A stretch of 64,000 nucleotides of DNA from NCBI RefSeq assembly GCF_004340525.1, contig NZ_SLWX01000011.1:1-64000 (forward strand). The letters are read 5' to 3'. The DNA comes from Chromatocurvus halotolerans. Its GTDB lineage: Bacteria; Pseudomonadota; Gammaproteobacteria; Pseudomonadales; Halieaceae. This document shows, one piece after another, positions 46,925 to 55,975 of this stretch. The first letter of the stretch is position 1. Each line of letters opens with the position of its first letter. A program made the position numbers and the translations under genes. The notes under the pieces are model-generated. The model made no database searches. It saw nothing but the letters and a program-made list of their open reading frames with translations, and was not told where the DNA came from.

Positions 46925-48220
46925 TTAGAGTGTCTCGGAATCCGGCGGTCGAGGCAGCGGGTCATCCCCCCAGGGCGCCACCCAGAACAGCAGCAGCATG
47001 CCCGGCACGGCCACCGCCGCGCAGAACAGGAAAAACGTCACCCAGCCCATGTTTTCCACCAGCACCCCGGTACTGGCGTTAGCGAAGGTCCGCGGCAGGG
47101 AGGCGAGCGCCGTGAACAGGGCAAACTGCGTGGCCGCAAAGGTGCGGCTGGTCTCGCGGGCGATGAAGGCCGTGAAAGCGGCGGTGCCCATGCCGACGCC
47201 GAGATATTCGAAGCTGATCACCAGCGCCAGCAGCCAGAGCACATGGCCCTGCTGGGCGAGGACGGCGAACCCGAAAATGCTCACCACCTGCACGACGCCG
47301 AACACCCACAGTGCCCGGTTGATGCCGAGCCGGATCATCACCAGACCGCCCAGCAGGCCACCGATAATCGCCGGCCACAGCGCCGCGTGCTTGGCGGCCA
47401 GGCCGATCTCCGTCATGCTGAAACCCATGTCCAGGTAAAAGGGTGTTGCCAGCGCCGTGGCCATGTTGTCGCCGATCTTGTACATCACCATGAAACCGAG
47501 CACCAGCAGCACCCCATGCCAGCCGCGCCGGGACAGGTACTCGGCAAAGGGAGCGACCACGGAATCCCGGATACTCAGCTTCTTCGGCGGCGCACTCTCC
47601 GGTTCGCCCACCGCCAGAGTCATGGCGATACCGACGCCCATGAAGGCAGCGGTTATGAGAAAGACCGTCTTCCAGGGCAGCGTGTCGGCGAGAATCAGCG
47701 ACAGCGAGCCCGGGACCAGGCTGGAGATCCGGTAGGCCTGCACATGGATGGCGTTACCGAGGCCCAGCTCGCTGTCCGGCAGGATCTCACGCCGGAAGGC
47801 ATCGATGGCGACATCCTGACTGGCACTGAAAAACGCCACCGCCACAGCGAATACCGCCACCAGGGCGGTATTCTGCGCCGGCTCGAGAAAGCCCATGCTG
47901 CCAATCGCCAGCACCAGCGCCAGCTGGGAGAGCATCAGCCAGCCGCGGCGCCGGCCCATGCCCATCGGCGCAAAGCGGTCGAGCAAGGGCGCCCACACGA
48001 ATTTCCAGGTGTAGGGCATGCCCACCAGCGCGAACAGGCCGATCTCCGCCAGCGACACGCCCTGGTCCCGCAGCCAGGCCGGCACCAGCTGTATCAGCAC
48101 GTACAGCGGCATGCCCGACGCCAGCCCCGTGAACACGCAGATGAGCATGCGCCGGTTGAGGATGGCACGGGAGAAAGATGGCCGACTGGCCGCTGCTGGA
48201 GCCCCGTCTGCGGCAGTCAT
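46925..48220 (-). CDS. ampG: AmpG-family muropeptide permease
   Basis: MFS transporter of 431 residues with twelve predicted helices and AmpG sequences MPLYVLIQLVPAWLRDQG, YTWKFVWAPLLDRF, RRRGWLMLSQLAL and FSASQDVAIDAFRREIL. AmpG imports GlcNAc-anhydromuramyl peptides for peptidoglycan recycling. The ATG overlaps the stop of a broken ParE-like gene (ATGA). With dgcAN nearby, recycling of D-glutamate from murein is an attractive context; this is inference. Confidence 0.92.
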   Translation of the reverse strand: MTAADGAPAAASRPSFSRAILNRRMLICVFTGLASGMPLYVLIQLVPAWLRDQGVSLAEIGLFALVGMPYTWKFVWAPLLDRFAPMGMGRRRGWLMLSQLALVLAIGSMGFLEPAQNTALVAVFAVAVAFFSASQDVAIDAFRREILPDSELGLGNAIHVQAYRISSLVPGSLSLILADTLPWKTVFLITAAFMGVGIAMTLAVGEPESAPPKKLSIRDSVVAPFAEYLSRRGWHGVLLVLGFMVMYKIGDNMATALATPFYLDMGFSMTEIGLAAKHAALWPAIIGGLLGGLVMIRLGINRALWVFGVVQVVSIFGFAVLAQQGHVLWLLALVISFEYLGVGMGTAAFTAFIARETSRTFAATQFALFTALASLPRTFANASTGVLVENMGWVTFFLFCAAVAVPGMLLLFWVAPWGDDPLPRPPDSETL

Positions 48221-48517
48221 TGGCTTGCGTTTTGCTCCAATGCCGACGGCGTCAACGGTTGCCAGCGGGACCGGACCGTCAGAATCTCAATGTCTCGCCG
48301 CATACTGTAGATAACGCGGTGATTACCCGGAATAATTTCACGGATTCGAGAGACACCGATCTCGGGCGCAACCCACCCGCTCATCGGAAACTTATCCAGA
48401 CGCACAACTGAGGACAAGGCATTATCCAGCCAGGCCTCTGCGGCCCGGGGATTTTCTTCGGAAAAGCAACTGACGATTTCCCCAACAAGAACCGCGACCC
48501 CGCTGGGTCAACACCAT
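48217..48517 (-). pseudogene. ParE/RelE-family toxin remnant, frameshifted
   Basis: The C-terminal 90 residues form a clear ParE/RelE toxin: FSEENPRAAEAWLDNALSSVVRLDKFPMSGWVAPEIG, then IREIIPGNHRVIYSMRRDIEILTVRS. This frame runs into a stop at 48508-48510 without an acceptable start. The expected N-terminus (MVLTQRGR, from ATG 48517) is present in another frame, so a one-base indel near 48490-48500 separates start from body. No intact antitoxin gene is visible upstream. It was probably a toxin gene that has decayed. Confidence 0.7.
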
Positions 48518-48703
48518 GGGGCGTCTCCCGGCCTGCAAACGTGCACATCAAGGTACATCTTAAAGTACGCGCCTGAGAACCGAAAGCCTCAATCGCCAGA
48601 CGCTTGTTTCGTCATATTGATCCCCTATCCTGAAGTCCCCATTCAGCCATGAACCGCTCTGCGGCCTGTGAGCATGCTCGCCGGGGGCAAACGAGAGGAA
48701 GCC

Positions 48704-50734
48704 ATGCCAGAAAAGCACCAGCGCACCGCAGGTCCGGGACGATTGCGGCCGGCAAGAAAAACATTACCGCGGCTTGTGCTGTGCGCGAGCCTGGTGTGTG
48801 CGGGGAATACCTTCGCAGCAGAGACCACGCCGGCGCAGAAGCGCGCCATCCTCATCAGCGTGGATGCCTTGAACGAAGCCGTCCTGCGCAAAACGCTGAC
48901 AGCCGAACAGGCCCCTGCCCTGTTCGAGGTGTTTGATCACGGCAGCTGCGCCCGCTATGCCACGCCGGCCTTCCCCTCCCTTACCGCCCCGGGTCACTCC
49001 GCCATCTGGACCGGAGCCTACGGCAATGTCACGGGCATTTCCGGAAACTCGCAGCATCGGCTGCCGCGGGACGCGCATACCATTGCCGAAACCGTATCGG
49101 GCTACCAGTCCGAGCCGCTGTCCGCCGAGTCCCTGTGGCTCGCCGCCGGGCGCAGCGGGATACGGGTTGCGGCACATCAGACCACCCAGTCACCCGGCGT
49201 TCCCGGCTACCTGCCGCGCACGGGAACGCGCAGCGAGAAACAGGAAGCGCGACGGCGCGAGGCAGCGGCCGCGCTCGCCGACCCCAACGTCAGCGTGGTC
49301 AACGGCTACAACCGGCTGATCGCCGGTGACGCCATCGTCACGGCGGATCAGGTCACGTGGACGCCGCTGGCGGACTGGCGCGGTCTCGAGTCACTCGAAA
49401 CCGGGGTCACACCGAAGGCCTTCACGTTTGAAAACGCCGCCGGGGTCTTTCACGGCCTGCTGTACGGCTCGTCGCGTTACGACACCGCGCTGATCGCCAC
49501 CGCGCCCGAGGTGTCGACAGCGATCCGCGCCGAGGCCATGCCCGCCGGACCTGCCCCGGATCGGGAGTCACTGGCACAGCACTTCTCCCGCGCGCTCGCC
49601 GTTCCGGTCGAGAACGGCACGGTATTCATGCGCGTCCGGCTGTTCGACGTGGCGGATGACGGCAGCGACTTCATGCTGTTTTACCCGCGCCTGCAGGTGG
49701 TGGAGGGAAACACCGTCGATGTGCAGGCCGACTATGACCGCGCCGTACGCGGATGGATCGGCAACTCCGCTATCGGCCTGTACCGCCAGGGTGCCTTCGG
49801 CCCGACACTCGTCGACGGCGGCGACGGCCTTGCCGAGCAGCGTTTCCTGGAAACCGCCGAGCTGGTGACGCGGCAGTTCATGCGCGGCGCCGACTGGTTC
49901 TGGAGCGTGGGTGATGCGCAGTTTCTGCTCGACTACTTCCCGCTTTCCGACGCCATCGATCACACCGTGCTGGGCTACCTCGACGCGTCGACACCAATGT
50001 ACGATGCCAGACTGGCGCGCGATATCTCGGCGTTCCGCGCAGCTGTCTGGCGCTATACCGATATGCGCATCGGCCATCTCATGGAGCTCGCCGACCAGAA
50101 AGACGCGGCTTTTTTCATTACCGGCGATCATGGCATGCGACCCAGCTGGCAGGTGTTTCACCCCAACGTCGCCCTGCTGAAGGCCGGCCTGCTCAAGCTG
50201 GACGAAAACGGCGAGCTGGACCTGTCACGGACACGGGCCTATTCGCCCAACGGCTACTGGATCACCATCAACAGCGACGAGTGGCTGGGGGGAACGGTAA
50301 GCGCAGACGAGAAAGCCTCGGTCGTGGAGGCCATTACCCGCGCATTGACGGATGTCGACGAGGGTGGCACTGCATCGCCGGTCACGGCGGTCTATACGCC
50401 AGAGACACACCCGGGGCTGGGTCTGGGCGGCGCCGCGGGGGGCGATGTGTACTGGGGCGTGAAACGCGGTTTCCGCAGCAGCGCATCGCTGCGCGGTGAC
50501 ATCGTTCAAAGCGCTGCACTACGGTCCGGGCACGGCTTTCCCGCAACGGATGCCGACATGCGAACAGTGTTCTGCGCTCACGGTGCAGACTTTCCCACCG
50601 GGACGATTCAGGCCGTGCGAACGATCGATATTGCACCCACGCTGACCGAGTATCTGAACATGGCGGTGCCACAGGACGCGCGGGGTGCCTCCGTTCTCCA
50701 GAACCTCCAACGCGGACAGGCGGACGGGGCATAA
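48704..50734 (+). CDS. Secreted alkaline phosphatase-superfamily phosphodiesterase/pyrophosphatase
   Basis: A 676-residue exported protein (signal peptide to about residue 39, CAGNTFAAETTP) with the type I phosphodiesterase/nucleotide pyrophosphatase fold. Metal-binding motifs include ISVDALNEAV, the nucleophile region FPSLTAPGHSAIWTGAYGNVTGISGN, GYLDASTPMYD, and FFITGDHGMRPSWQVFHPN, and a late HGFPATDADMRTVFCAHGADF. The substrate is unknown; relatives hydrolyse nucleotides or phosphodiesters in the periplasm. ATG 48704 has GAGAGGAAG upstream; an earlier GTG (48668) lacks that. Convergent with the Oar-like receptor and sharing its terminator. Confidence 0.85.
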   Translation: MPEKHQRTAGPGRLRPARKTLPRLVLCASLVCAGNTFAAETTPAQKRAILISVDALNEAVLRKTLTAEQAPALFEVFDHGSCARYATPAFPSLTAPGHSAIWTGAYGNVTGISGNSQHRLPRDAHTIAETVSGYQSEPLSAESLWLAAGRSGIRVAAHQTTQSPGVPGYLPRTGTRSEKQEARRREAAAALADPNVSVVNGYNRLIAGDAIVTADQVTWTPLADWRGLESLETGVTPKAFTFENAAGVFHGLLYGSSRYDTALIATAPEVSTAIRAEAMPAGPAPDRESLAQHFSRALAVPVENGTVFMRVRLFDVADDGSDFMLFYPRLQVVEGNTVDVQADYDRAVRGWIGNSAIGLYRQGAFGPTLVDGGDGLAEQRFLETAELVTRQFMRGADWFWSVGDAQFLLDYFPLSDAIDHTVLGYLDASTPMYDARLARDISAFRAAVWRYTDMRIGHLMELADQKDAAFFITGDHGMRPSWQVFHPNVALLKAGLLKLDENGELDLSRTRAYSPNGYWITINSDEWLGGTVSADEKASVVEAITRALTDVDEGGTASPVTAVYTPETHPGLGLGGAAGGDVYWGVKRGFRSSASLRGDIVQSAALRSGHGFPATDADMRTVFCAHGADFPTGTIQAVRTIDIAPTLTEYLNMAVPQDARGASVLQNLQRGQADGA

Positions 50735-50755
50735 AAAAGCCCCCTTGCGGGGGCT
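50733..50755. terminator. Terminator of the Oar-like receptor (bidirectional)
   Basis: AGCCCCC-TTGC-GGGGGCT (50738-50755) preceded on the plus strand by an A-run, which becomes TTTTTT on the minus strand. It terminates the minus-strand receptor transcript, and overlaps the end of the plus-strand phosphodiesterase gene. Confidence 0.85.
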
Positions 50756-50774
50756 GAAACGTTCATCAATGGAC

Positions 50775-50800
50775 CAGGCATCCCGGAACCGGGATGCCTG
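50775..50800. repeat. Perfect 12-bp hairpin before the terminator
   Basis: CAGGCATCCCGG-AA-CCGGGATGCCTG, a second perfect stem-loop between the receptor stop codon and the terminator. It may protect the 3' end of the mRNA or aid termination for the convergent gene. Confidence 0.6.
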
Positions 50801-50809
50801 CGGGCCGGC

Positions 50810-53800
50810 TCAGAAGTCCATGCGGATGCCGAGGCGAATGCGGTATACCGAGTTTGACGGGCTGGTAAAGCCGGTCTGCAGGTCACGGAAGGTATTGTAG
50901 CGATACACGCAATCACCGGAAGAGACGCAAGTGGTGCGCGGCGCATCCCCCGTGAGCGCAATCGCCCCATCAACACCGTTAGCGGCCAGATCTGCCGCAG
51001 ATACCAGATCTGCGCGCACAATGGCGGACTGGTTGTTACCCGGTCCGTTATTGAACTGGCCCCACTCATCGTTGATCAGGTTCAGCACGTTCTCGATGTC
51101 CAGCTGCAGCTTGAAGCGGTTCTCACCGACAAAGCGGTCCATGCCCGGAATTCCCGGCAATTCCTGCTGGATACGCAGGTCCCAGATATTGGTCCAGCTC
51201 GCCGTCTCACCGTTGACCTCGGCAATGCCTGAGCCCAGGCCCTTGCGGTCTATCCAGTCAAGAAAGCCGTCACGGTCGAAGCCCTCGGCATACACCACCG
51301 CGGAATCTCCAGCCCCAGTGGGGATGTACAGTGGGTTATTGTCGAAGGGATTCTCACCTGCGCCTGCACGACCAAACAGTGAATTACTATTGGAGACGTC
51401 AAAGGTCGGGGTGTAGTTGCCCTGGTGCAGCAGCTGACCGAACAGATCGATGCGCGTGTTCAGCCCGGCGAACAGCTCGCGTTCGTAAGCAAAATTGAAC
51501 TTGAAGGCATGCTCGATCTGGAACGGCGAGGTGCGCGCCTGCGGGTTATTGCGATCCGGCGAAGTGATGCCGCGCCAGCTCGATATGCCCCGCGAGCTGG
51601 TGCCCTCGGCCACGGTTTCAACGTCCTGATAGGCATAACCAATCTGGAATTCAAAACCGTTATCGAAACGCTTGCCCAGGCTGAAGCTCAGTACGTGACT
51701 CTCCGCGCCGCTGGCATTGCCCAGCTCCGTCACGTTAAGAATGCCAAGATCAGACAGATCAGCGTAGATCGGACGACCATCGGGTGCGACGCCCAGCGGC
51801 TGAGCATCCGTCAGCGTGGTCTGGGACAGGTTGCGCCAGAGGAAGCCATCCTCCATTTGCGTGTACAGGTACTGGGCAGTGACGAAGTAGTCCTCACCCA
51901 AGTTGATGCCGCCGAACTTGGCATCAAACTGCTGATCAACGCGGAGGGAGGCCTTCCAGTCCGAGGGCAGCTCGAAGTCCTCGCTTATCACGTCGATCGG
52001 GATACCCGTACCGGCAGCGACCTGATTCTGCAGCTCCATCGGAACATTGAAGGGGTCGACATTGCTGAAGTCGCCGCGGGCAAAGACCGTAATCGGCTGG
52101 AAGGCATTGGAGATCCACACCTTCGGCTCACCACCCGCGAAACGTCCAAAGCCACCGGTCACGGTGGTGCGCGGCGCAGCATCCCAGCGGAAACCGACTC
52201 GCGGCAGCCAGAGGTCGGCACCATCGAGGTTATTGGAGGAATTGACGCCGTAATCACGCAGCACGTCCGCGCTGAACTGGGGCTTGTCATCCTGCACGAA
52301 CTGCTCGTAGCGCATACCCAGCGTCACTTCCAGCACATCAGATACCTGCCACGTGTCCTGCAGGAACAGGGCCAGCTTGTCGTAGCCCCATTCGGCGGCA
52401 CCGTCAGCAGCATTGTTGCTGTTGGCATTCAGATATTCCACGGTGGCATCGCGGTTGAGAAAGTCCTGGAAGTCGAAGAAACGGTAGCGACCGCGTGAGC
52501 TCTGCACAAACACGTTGAACAGCTCAAACTCTTCCCACTCACCGCCCATGGTGATCAGGTGATCACCTGCCTGGTAATCCGCGGATGCGAACAGCTGCAG
52601 ACGCTCGTCAGAGAAATCGTTGGCATGCCGGAAGCGGTCACAGCCCATGACGATGTCAACACCGGTACGCGTCAGCAGGCCGTCAAGCGGGGTGCCTGCC
52701 AGCGTTTCCGGATCAAGATCGTTGAGTTCGATCGCACCCACGTCAGGGCCCGCGCGACAGATCTGCCCGCGCTCGAATTCCTTGAAGTTGGCGCGCAGCG
52801 TTGTCGACAGGTTCGGCGTCCAGTCGGAGAACAGCTGGGCGGTGTAGGCTTTCAAATCCACAGGAATGTCGTACCACGCCGACTGCAGTTCATTGCCGCC
52901 CACGCTGGTGCCGAATTCCTCGGTGCTCTGATACGTAAACGACGCGCGATGATCTGCATTGATGTTCCAGTCGATCTTGGTCAGCAGCCGTTCTGACGTT
53001 ACCGGCGTATTGGCTGTGCCGGGACGTGTGCCAGGATCGTAGTCATAGGTATCAATGGTCAGCTGGCGCAAGGCATCAAAAAAGCCCGGCTGAATGCCAT
53101 TGTTTTCATCGAAGTTGCGAAAGTCGCTGGCCGACGCGGATTCATACTCGTCATAAGACGCGAAAAAAAACAGACGATCCTTGATAATCGGGCCGCCCAG
53201 GGTAACGCCGTACTCTTTCTCCTCGAACTCACCTGGCTCAAACGTCTGGTCACCGGCAAAGGTGTCGCCGATAAAACTCTCGTCCTGGTAGTAATAGAAG
53301 GCCGAACCATCCCACTCGTTTGTGCCTGATTTGGTCGTGACGTTGACCAGTCCGCCGGTAAAACCGGAGATAATTACCGAGTAATCCGACGCCAGCAGAG
53401 AAGCTGACTCCACCGCGTCAAGGTTGATCGGCGATCGGGCCGTGGCATAGGTGTTTGAGCCCAGGCCAAAGTCGTCCTGCTGCAGGGAGCCATCAATGGA
53501 CAGACCGTTAAAGCGCGGGTTGACACCGGCGACCGACAGGTTGCCCTCGCCCTGGGAATTGGCCAGCGGATCGCGGATCAGCGTGCGGATAAGGTCGCGC
53601 TTGGTCGCCGGCTGGTTGGAGATATCCTCTGCGGAGTAGTCCGAACCGACACCATTGGCGATATCGGAACCCATCGCCTGGGCGGTGACCAGCACTTCTT
53701 CAATGGCAGCGCTGCCCTCTCGCTCAAGCCGAAGCCGAAGCACTGGCTGTGAGCCGGGCTGGAAGTACAGGTCTTCTACCTGCTGCTCACGGTATCCCGG

Positions 53801-54085
53801 TGCCTTGATGGTGATGGTGTAGGGACCACCCACGCGCATGCCGCTCTGGAAAAACGAGCCGCGATCGCCGCTGGTGCTGCTCTTGGTCGCCGCGGTGGGC
53901 TCGTGCACGATGGTGACGGTGGCGCCGCTGATGGCATTGCCACTCTGGTCCACAACGGCACCGTTCACGGTTGCCGACGTGATCTGGGCCATGGATTGCT
54001 GACTGACCGTAGCAATGCACGCGTACAGCGCGCAGCGGGCAAGCAAGGGCTTCGCCACGCCGCGTTTCATCTTGGTTGTTCGCAT
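50810..54085 (-). CDS. Oar-like TonB-dependent receptor with N-terminal carboxypeptidase-regulatory-like domain
   Basis: A 1091-residue outer-membrane protein starting at ATG 54085 after GGGAGA. A signal peptide (to about residue 32, SQQSMAQ) is followed by a beta-sandwich regulatory-like domain (ITSATVNGAVVDQSGNAISGATVTIVHEPTAA), a plug domain (SQGEGNLSVAGVNPRFNGLSIDGSLQQDDFG, VNVTTKSGTNEWDGSAFYYYQ) and a long barrel ending RIRLGIRMDF. This is the OmpA-related/Oar type found in Myxococcus (outer membrane protein Oar) and many marine bacteria, thought to import oligomeric substrates. No dedicated hydrolase cluster is adjacent, so the substrate is unknown. Confidence 0.9.
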   Translation of the reverse strand: MRTTKMKRGVAKPLLARCALYACIATVSQQSMAQITSATVNGAVVDQSGNAISGATVTIVHEPTAATKSSTSGDRGSFFQSGMRVGGPYTITIKAPGYREQQVEDLYFQPGSQPVLRLRLEREGSAAIEEVLVTAQAMGSDIANGVGSDYSAEDISNQPATKRDLIRTLIRDPLANSQGEGNLSVAGVNPRFNGLSIDGSLQQDDFGLGSNTYATARSPINLDAVESASLLASDYSVIISGFTGGLVNVTTKSGTNEWDGSAFYYYQDESFIGDTFAGDQTFEPGEFEEKEYGVTLGGPIIKDRLFFFASYDEYESASASDFRNFDENNGIQPGFFDALRQLTIDTYDYDPGTRPGTANTPVTSERLLTKIDWNINADHRASFTYQSTEEFGTSVGGNELQSAWYDIPVDLKAYTAQLFSDWTPNLSTTLRANFKEFERGQICRAGPDVGAIELNDLDPETLAGTPLDGLLTRTGVDIVMGCDRFRHANDFSDERLQLFASADYQAGDHLITMGGEWEEFELFNVFVQSSRGRYRFFDFQDFLNRDATVEYLNANSNNAADGAAEWGYDKLALFLQDTWQVSDVLEVTLGMRYEQFVQDDKPQFSADVLRDYGVNSSNNLDGADLWLPRVGFRWDAAPRTTVTGGFGRFAGGEPKVWISNAFQPITVFARGDFSNVDPFNVPMELQNQVAAGTGIPIDVISEDFELPSDWKASLRVDQQFDAKFGGINLGEDYFVTAQYLYTQMEDGFLWRNLSQTTLTDAQPLGVAPDGRPIYADLSDLGILNVTELGNASGAESHVLSFSLGKRFDNGFEFQIGYAYQDVETVAEGTSSRGISSWRGITSPDRNNPQARTSPFQIEHAFKFNFAYERELFAGLNTRIDLFGQLLHQGNYTPTFDVSNSNSLFGRAGAGENPFDNNPLYIPTGAGDSAVVYAEGFDRDGFLDWIDRKGLGSGIAEVNGETASWTNIWDLRIQQELPGIPGMDRFVGENRFKLQLDIENVLNLINDEWGQFNNGPGNNQSAIVRADLVSAADLAANGVDGAIALTGDAPRTTCVSSGDCVYRYNTFRDLQTGFTSPSNSVYRIRLGIRMDF

Positions 54086-54366
54086 TTGGTGTTCTCCCTG
54101 AGATTTAGCGGAACCGCTCGCGCCCGACTCGCCTGCCGACGCACCGGATTCGCGTAATGTCGATAGCAGCAGTCGAGCCCCCGACTGCTGACTGAACGGG
54201 ATTCGCCCGAACGCACAACCTAAAGCAGAGGGATGACAGATATGTGACAGTCGGGGCACTGATGATTGGTAATATTGCCGGGAAAAGAACCAAAGGGTCC
54301 GGCTGCGGTCGCGGGCCTGCACCGGCCACGCGGAATCGCACACGGGGTCACCGCGCATCCGTCACA

Positions 54367-55071
54367 TCAGCCGTGCAACATCCGGCGCTGACGACGCGCA
54401 CAAGCCGCACGATACAGCGCCATATCGGCAGCGTGGTGCTGTTCGATGCGCGCACGCAATGACGCATCCGTCACGTAATGCTCCGGTGCTGCCGGGTTGA
54501 CGTTGGCCGCTCCTCCGTCTGCACCACCGGCGCAGAGACCGTCAATGCCCAGAATGCGCCGGGCAAAATCATCGATATCGTCATCGAAATGCTCGGTGAT
54601 GCCCACGAAATCAAACCGCCCCAGCGGCACCCCCCAGAGAAACTGCCGGTAGATATTGCGCAGTTCCGACCCCAGGCAGAAGCGCTCCAGCGACCAGTCC
54701 TCCTCCAGCATGCGCCGGTGTAGCGCTCCGGACTGCCCCGGCTCGTAGGTGCGCCGCCAATAATAATAGTGCGACGCCAGCCGCTCGACCGGATCGCGCA
54801 GCCAGGTGACGCGGCGCCAGCTGCGACCTCCACTCCACAGGCTGTACTTGATGGCAAGAAAATGTCCGTGCACGGCCTCAACATCCTGCAATCTGTGCGG
54901 CCGCAGCAGCAGGCCCGTGCCGGCGCGCAGGGCCTGAAGCCGACGCGCCGCAACCGTCTCATGCAGCGGGGCGTCGGCGTAGTCGGCAAGCAGGCGCTCG
55001 ACAAAATGGGACTCGAGCAGACGGCGAAAGCGGGTGCCGGCGGTTTTCGGCAGGTGCAGGGAGATCAGCAT
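54367..55071 (-). CDS. Sulfotransferase family 2-like protein
   Basis: A 234-residue protein with the PAPS 5'-phosphosulfate loop at the N-terminus (LISLHLPKTAGTRFRRLLESHF) and the 3'-phosphate motif VTWLRDPVERLASHYYYW, as in sulfotransferases that act on carbohydrates. The C-terminal part includes GITEHFDDDIDDFARRILG. ATG 55071 is one base after the stop of the next sulfotransferase, so the two are co-translated. The acceptor is probably a surface polysaccharide or lipid, inferred from neighbours. Confidence 0.85.
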   Translation of the reverse strand: MLISLHLPKTAGTRFRRLLESHFVERLLADYADAPLHETVAARRLQALRAGTGLLLRPHRLQDVEAVHGHFLAIKYSLWSGGRSWRRVTWLRDPVERLASHYYYWRRTYEPGQSGALHRRMLEEDWSLERFCLGSELRNIYRQFLWGVPLGRFDFVGITEHFDDDIDDFARRILGIDGLCAGGADGGAANVNPAAPEHYVTDASLRARIEQHHAADMALYRAACARRQRRMLHG

Positions 55072-55072
55072 G

Positions 55073-55897
55073 CTATGCCTGCTGGCGCAGCGCGGCGAGG
55101 CGCTGGCGGAATTGCTCAAGGTCGCGGCCAACGTCGGGAAGCGTAGCGATACGCCGGTCAAGCGCCTTGCCAGCGGCTGCATATAGCGCCAGGTCGTGCG
55201 CATTGTGCGCAAGCAGCGGCTCCCACAGAGGGCCCAGCTGTTCCCGGGCGCTTCCTGCGATATTGGCCACTGCCGCGGGACCCACACCCCGCGACACGTT
55301 CTGCGGCAGGTAGGCCAGATCCAGCTGGGGGAAAAACGGACGCAGCGCCGCTTCCAGCACCATCATGCTTGCATCGTAACGCTCCACGAGGCCCACCGGC
55401 GCACCCGCCTTCAGCCGCTGATGGGCAGCGGCAACGGCGTCCGATGTCAACGGCTCACTGCCATGGCGCACCGCGCCGCCCGCCAGAAATCGCGTCTGGA
55501 AATTGCGGATAACCGGGCGTACCTCGTCCTGCAGGCGCCAGGCAACATAGTCCTGAAGGTTCATGCGCTTCGCCGCCTGCGCACCCGGTGTCGTTGCCTG
55601 CTGCTGTCGCTCAAAGGCATAGACCGAGAGCGCACGCTCAATGGGATGGCGCAGCAGGAACACGGTGTAGAAAGCGATACCGTCGATTGACGGCGGCGGG
55701 CTAGGCAGATTGTGGCTGGAGAGTGCCACTATCGACGAATTCGCCACGCCCGCGGCCAGTGCATCCCGCGGCGCCTCGCGCATGGCAGCGTCATCCCGGT
55801 GTTCGCAGAATCCCGACCCGAAACAGCGGCGCAGGGACCAGTCCAGCGTGGAGCCCGCGTTCTTGAAAATGTGGCCGTGCAGGAGAATGTGGCGCAT
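55073..55897 (-). CDS. Sulfotransferase
   Basis: A 274-residue protein with a 5'-PSB-like loop MRHILLHGHIFKNAGSTLDWSLRR and 3'-PB region YTVFLLRHPIERALSVYAFER, the sulfotransferase pattern. It precedes a second sulfotransferase by one base. Together with the LbH acyltransferase and the large glycosyltransferase fusion nearby, it suggests sulfation and acylation of an extracellular glycan. Its acceptor is not deducible. Confidence 0.85.
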   Translation of the reverse strand: MRHILLHGHIFKNAGSTLDWSLRRCFGSGFCEHRDDAAMREAPRDALAAGVANSSIVALSSHNLPSPPPSIDGIAFYTVFLLRHPIERALSVYAFERQQQATTPGAQAAKRMNLQDYVAWRLQDEVRPVIRNFQTRFLAGGAVRHGSEPLTSDAVAAAHQRLKAGAPVGLVERYDASMMVLEAALRPFFPQLDLAYLPQNVSRGVGPAAVANIAGSAREQLGPLWEPLLAHNAHDLALYAAAGKALDRRIATLPDVGRDLEQFRQRLAALRQQA

Positions 55898-55975
55898 AGG
55901 GCAATCAGTGCTGTGTCAGGCCCGGAGCTTAGCGTTTGCGATGACAAGCGACAAACCCTCCTCTAGACTTCGCGC

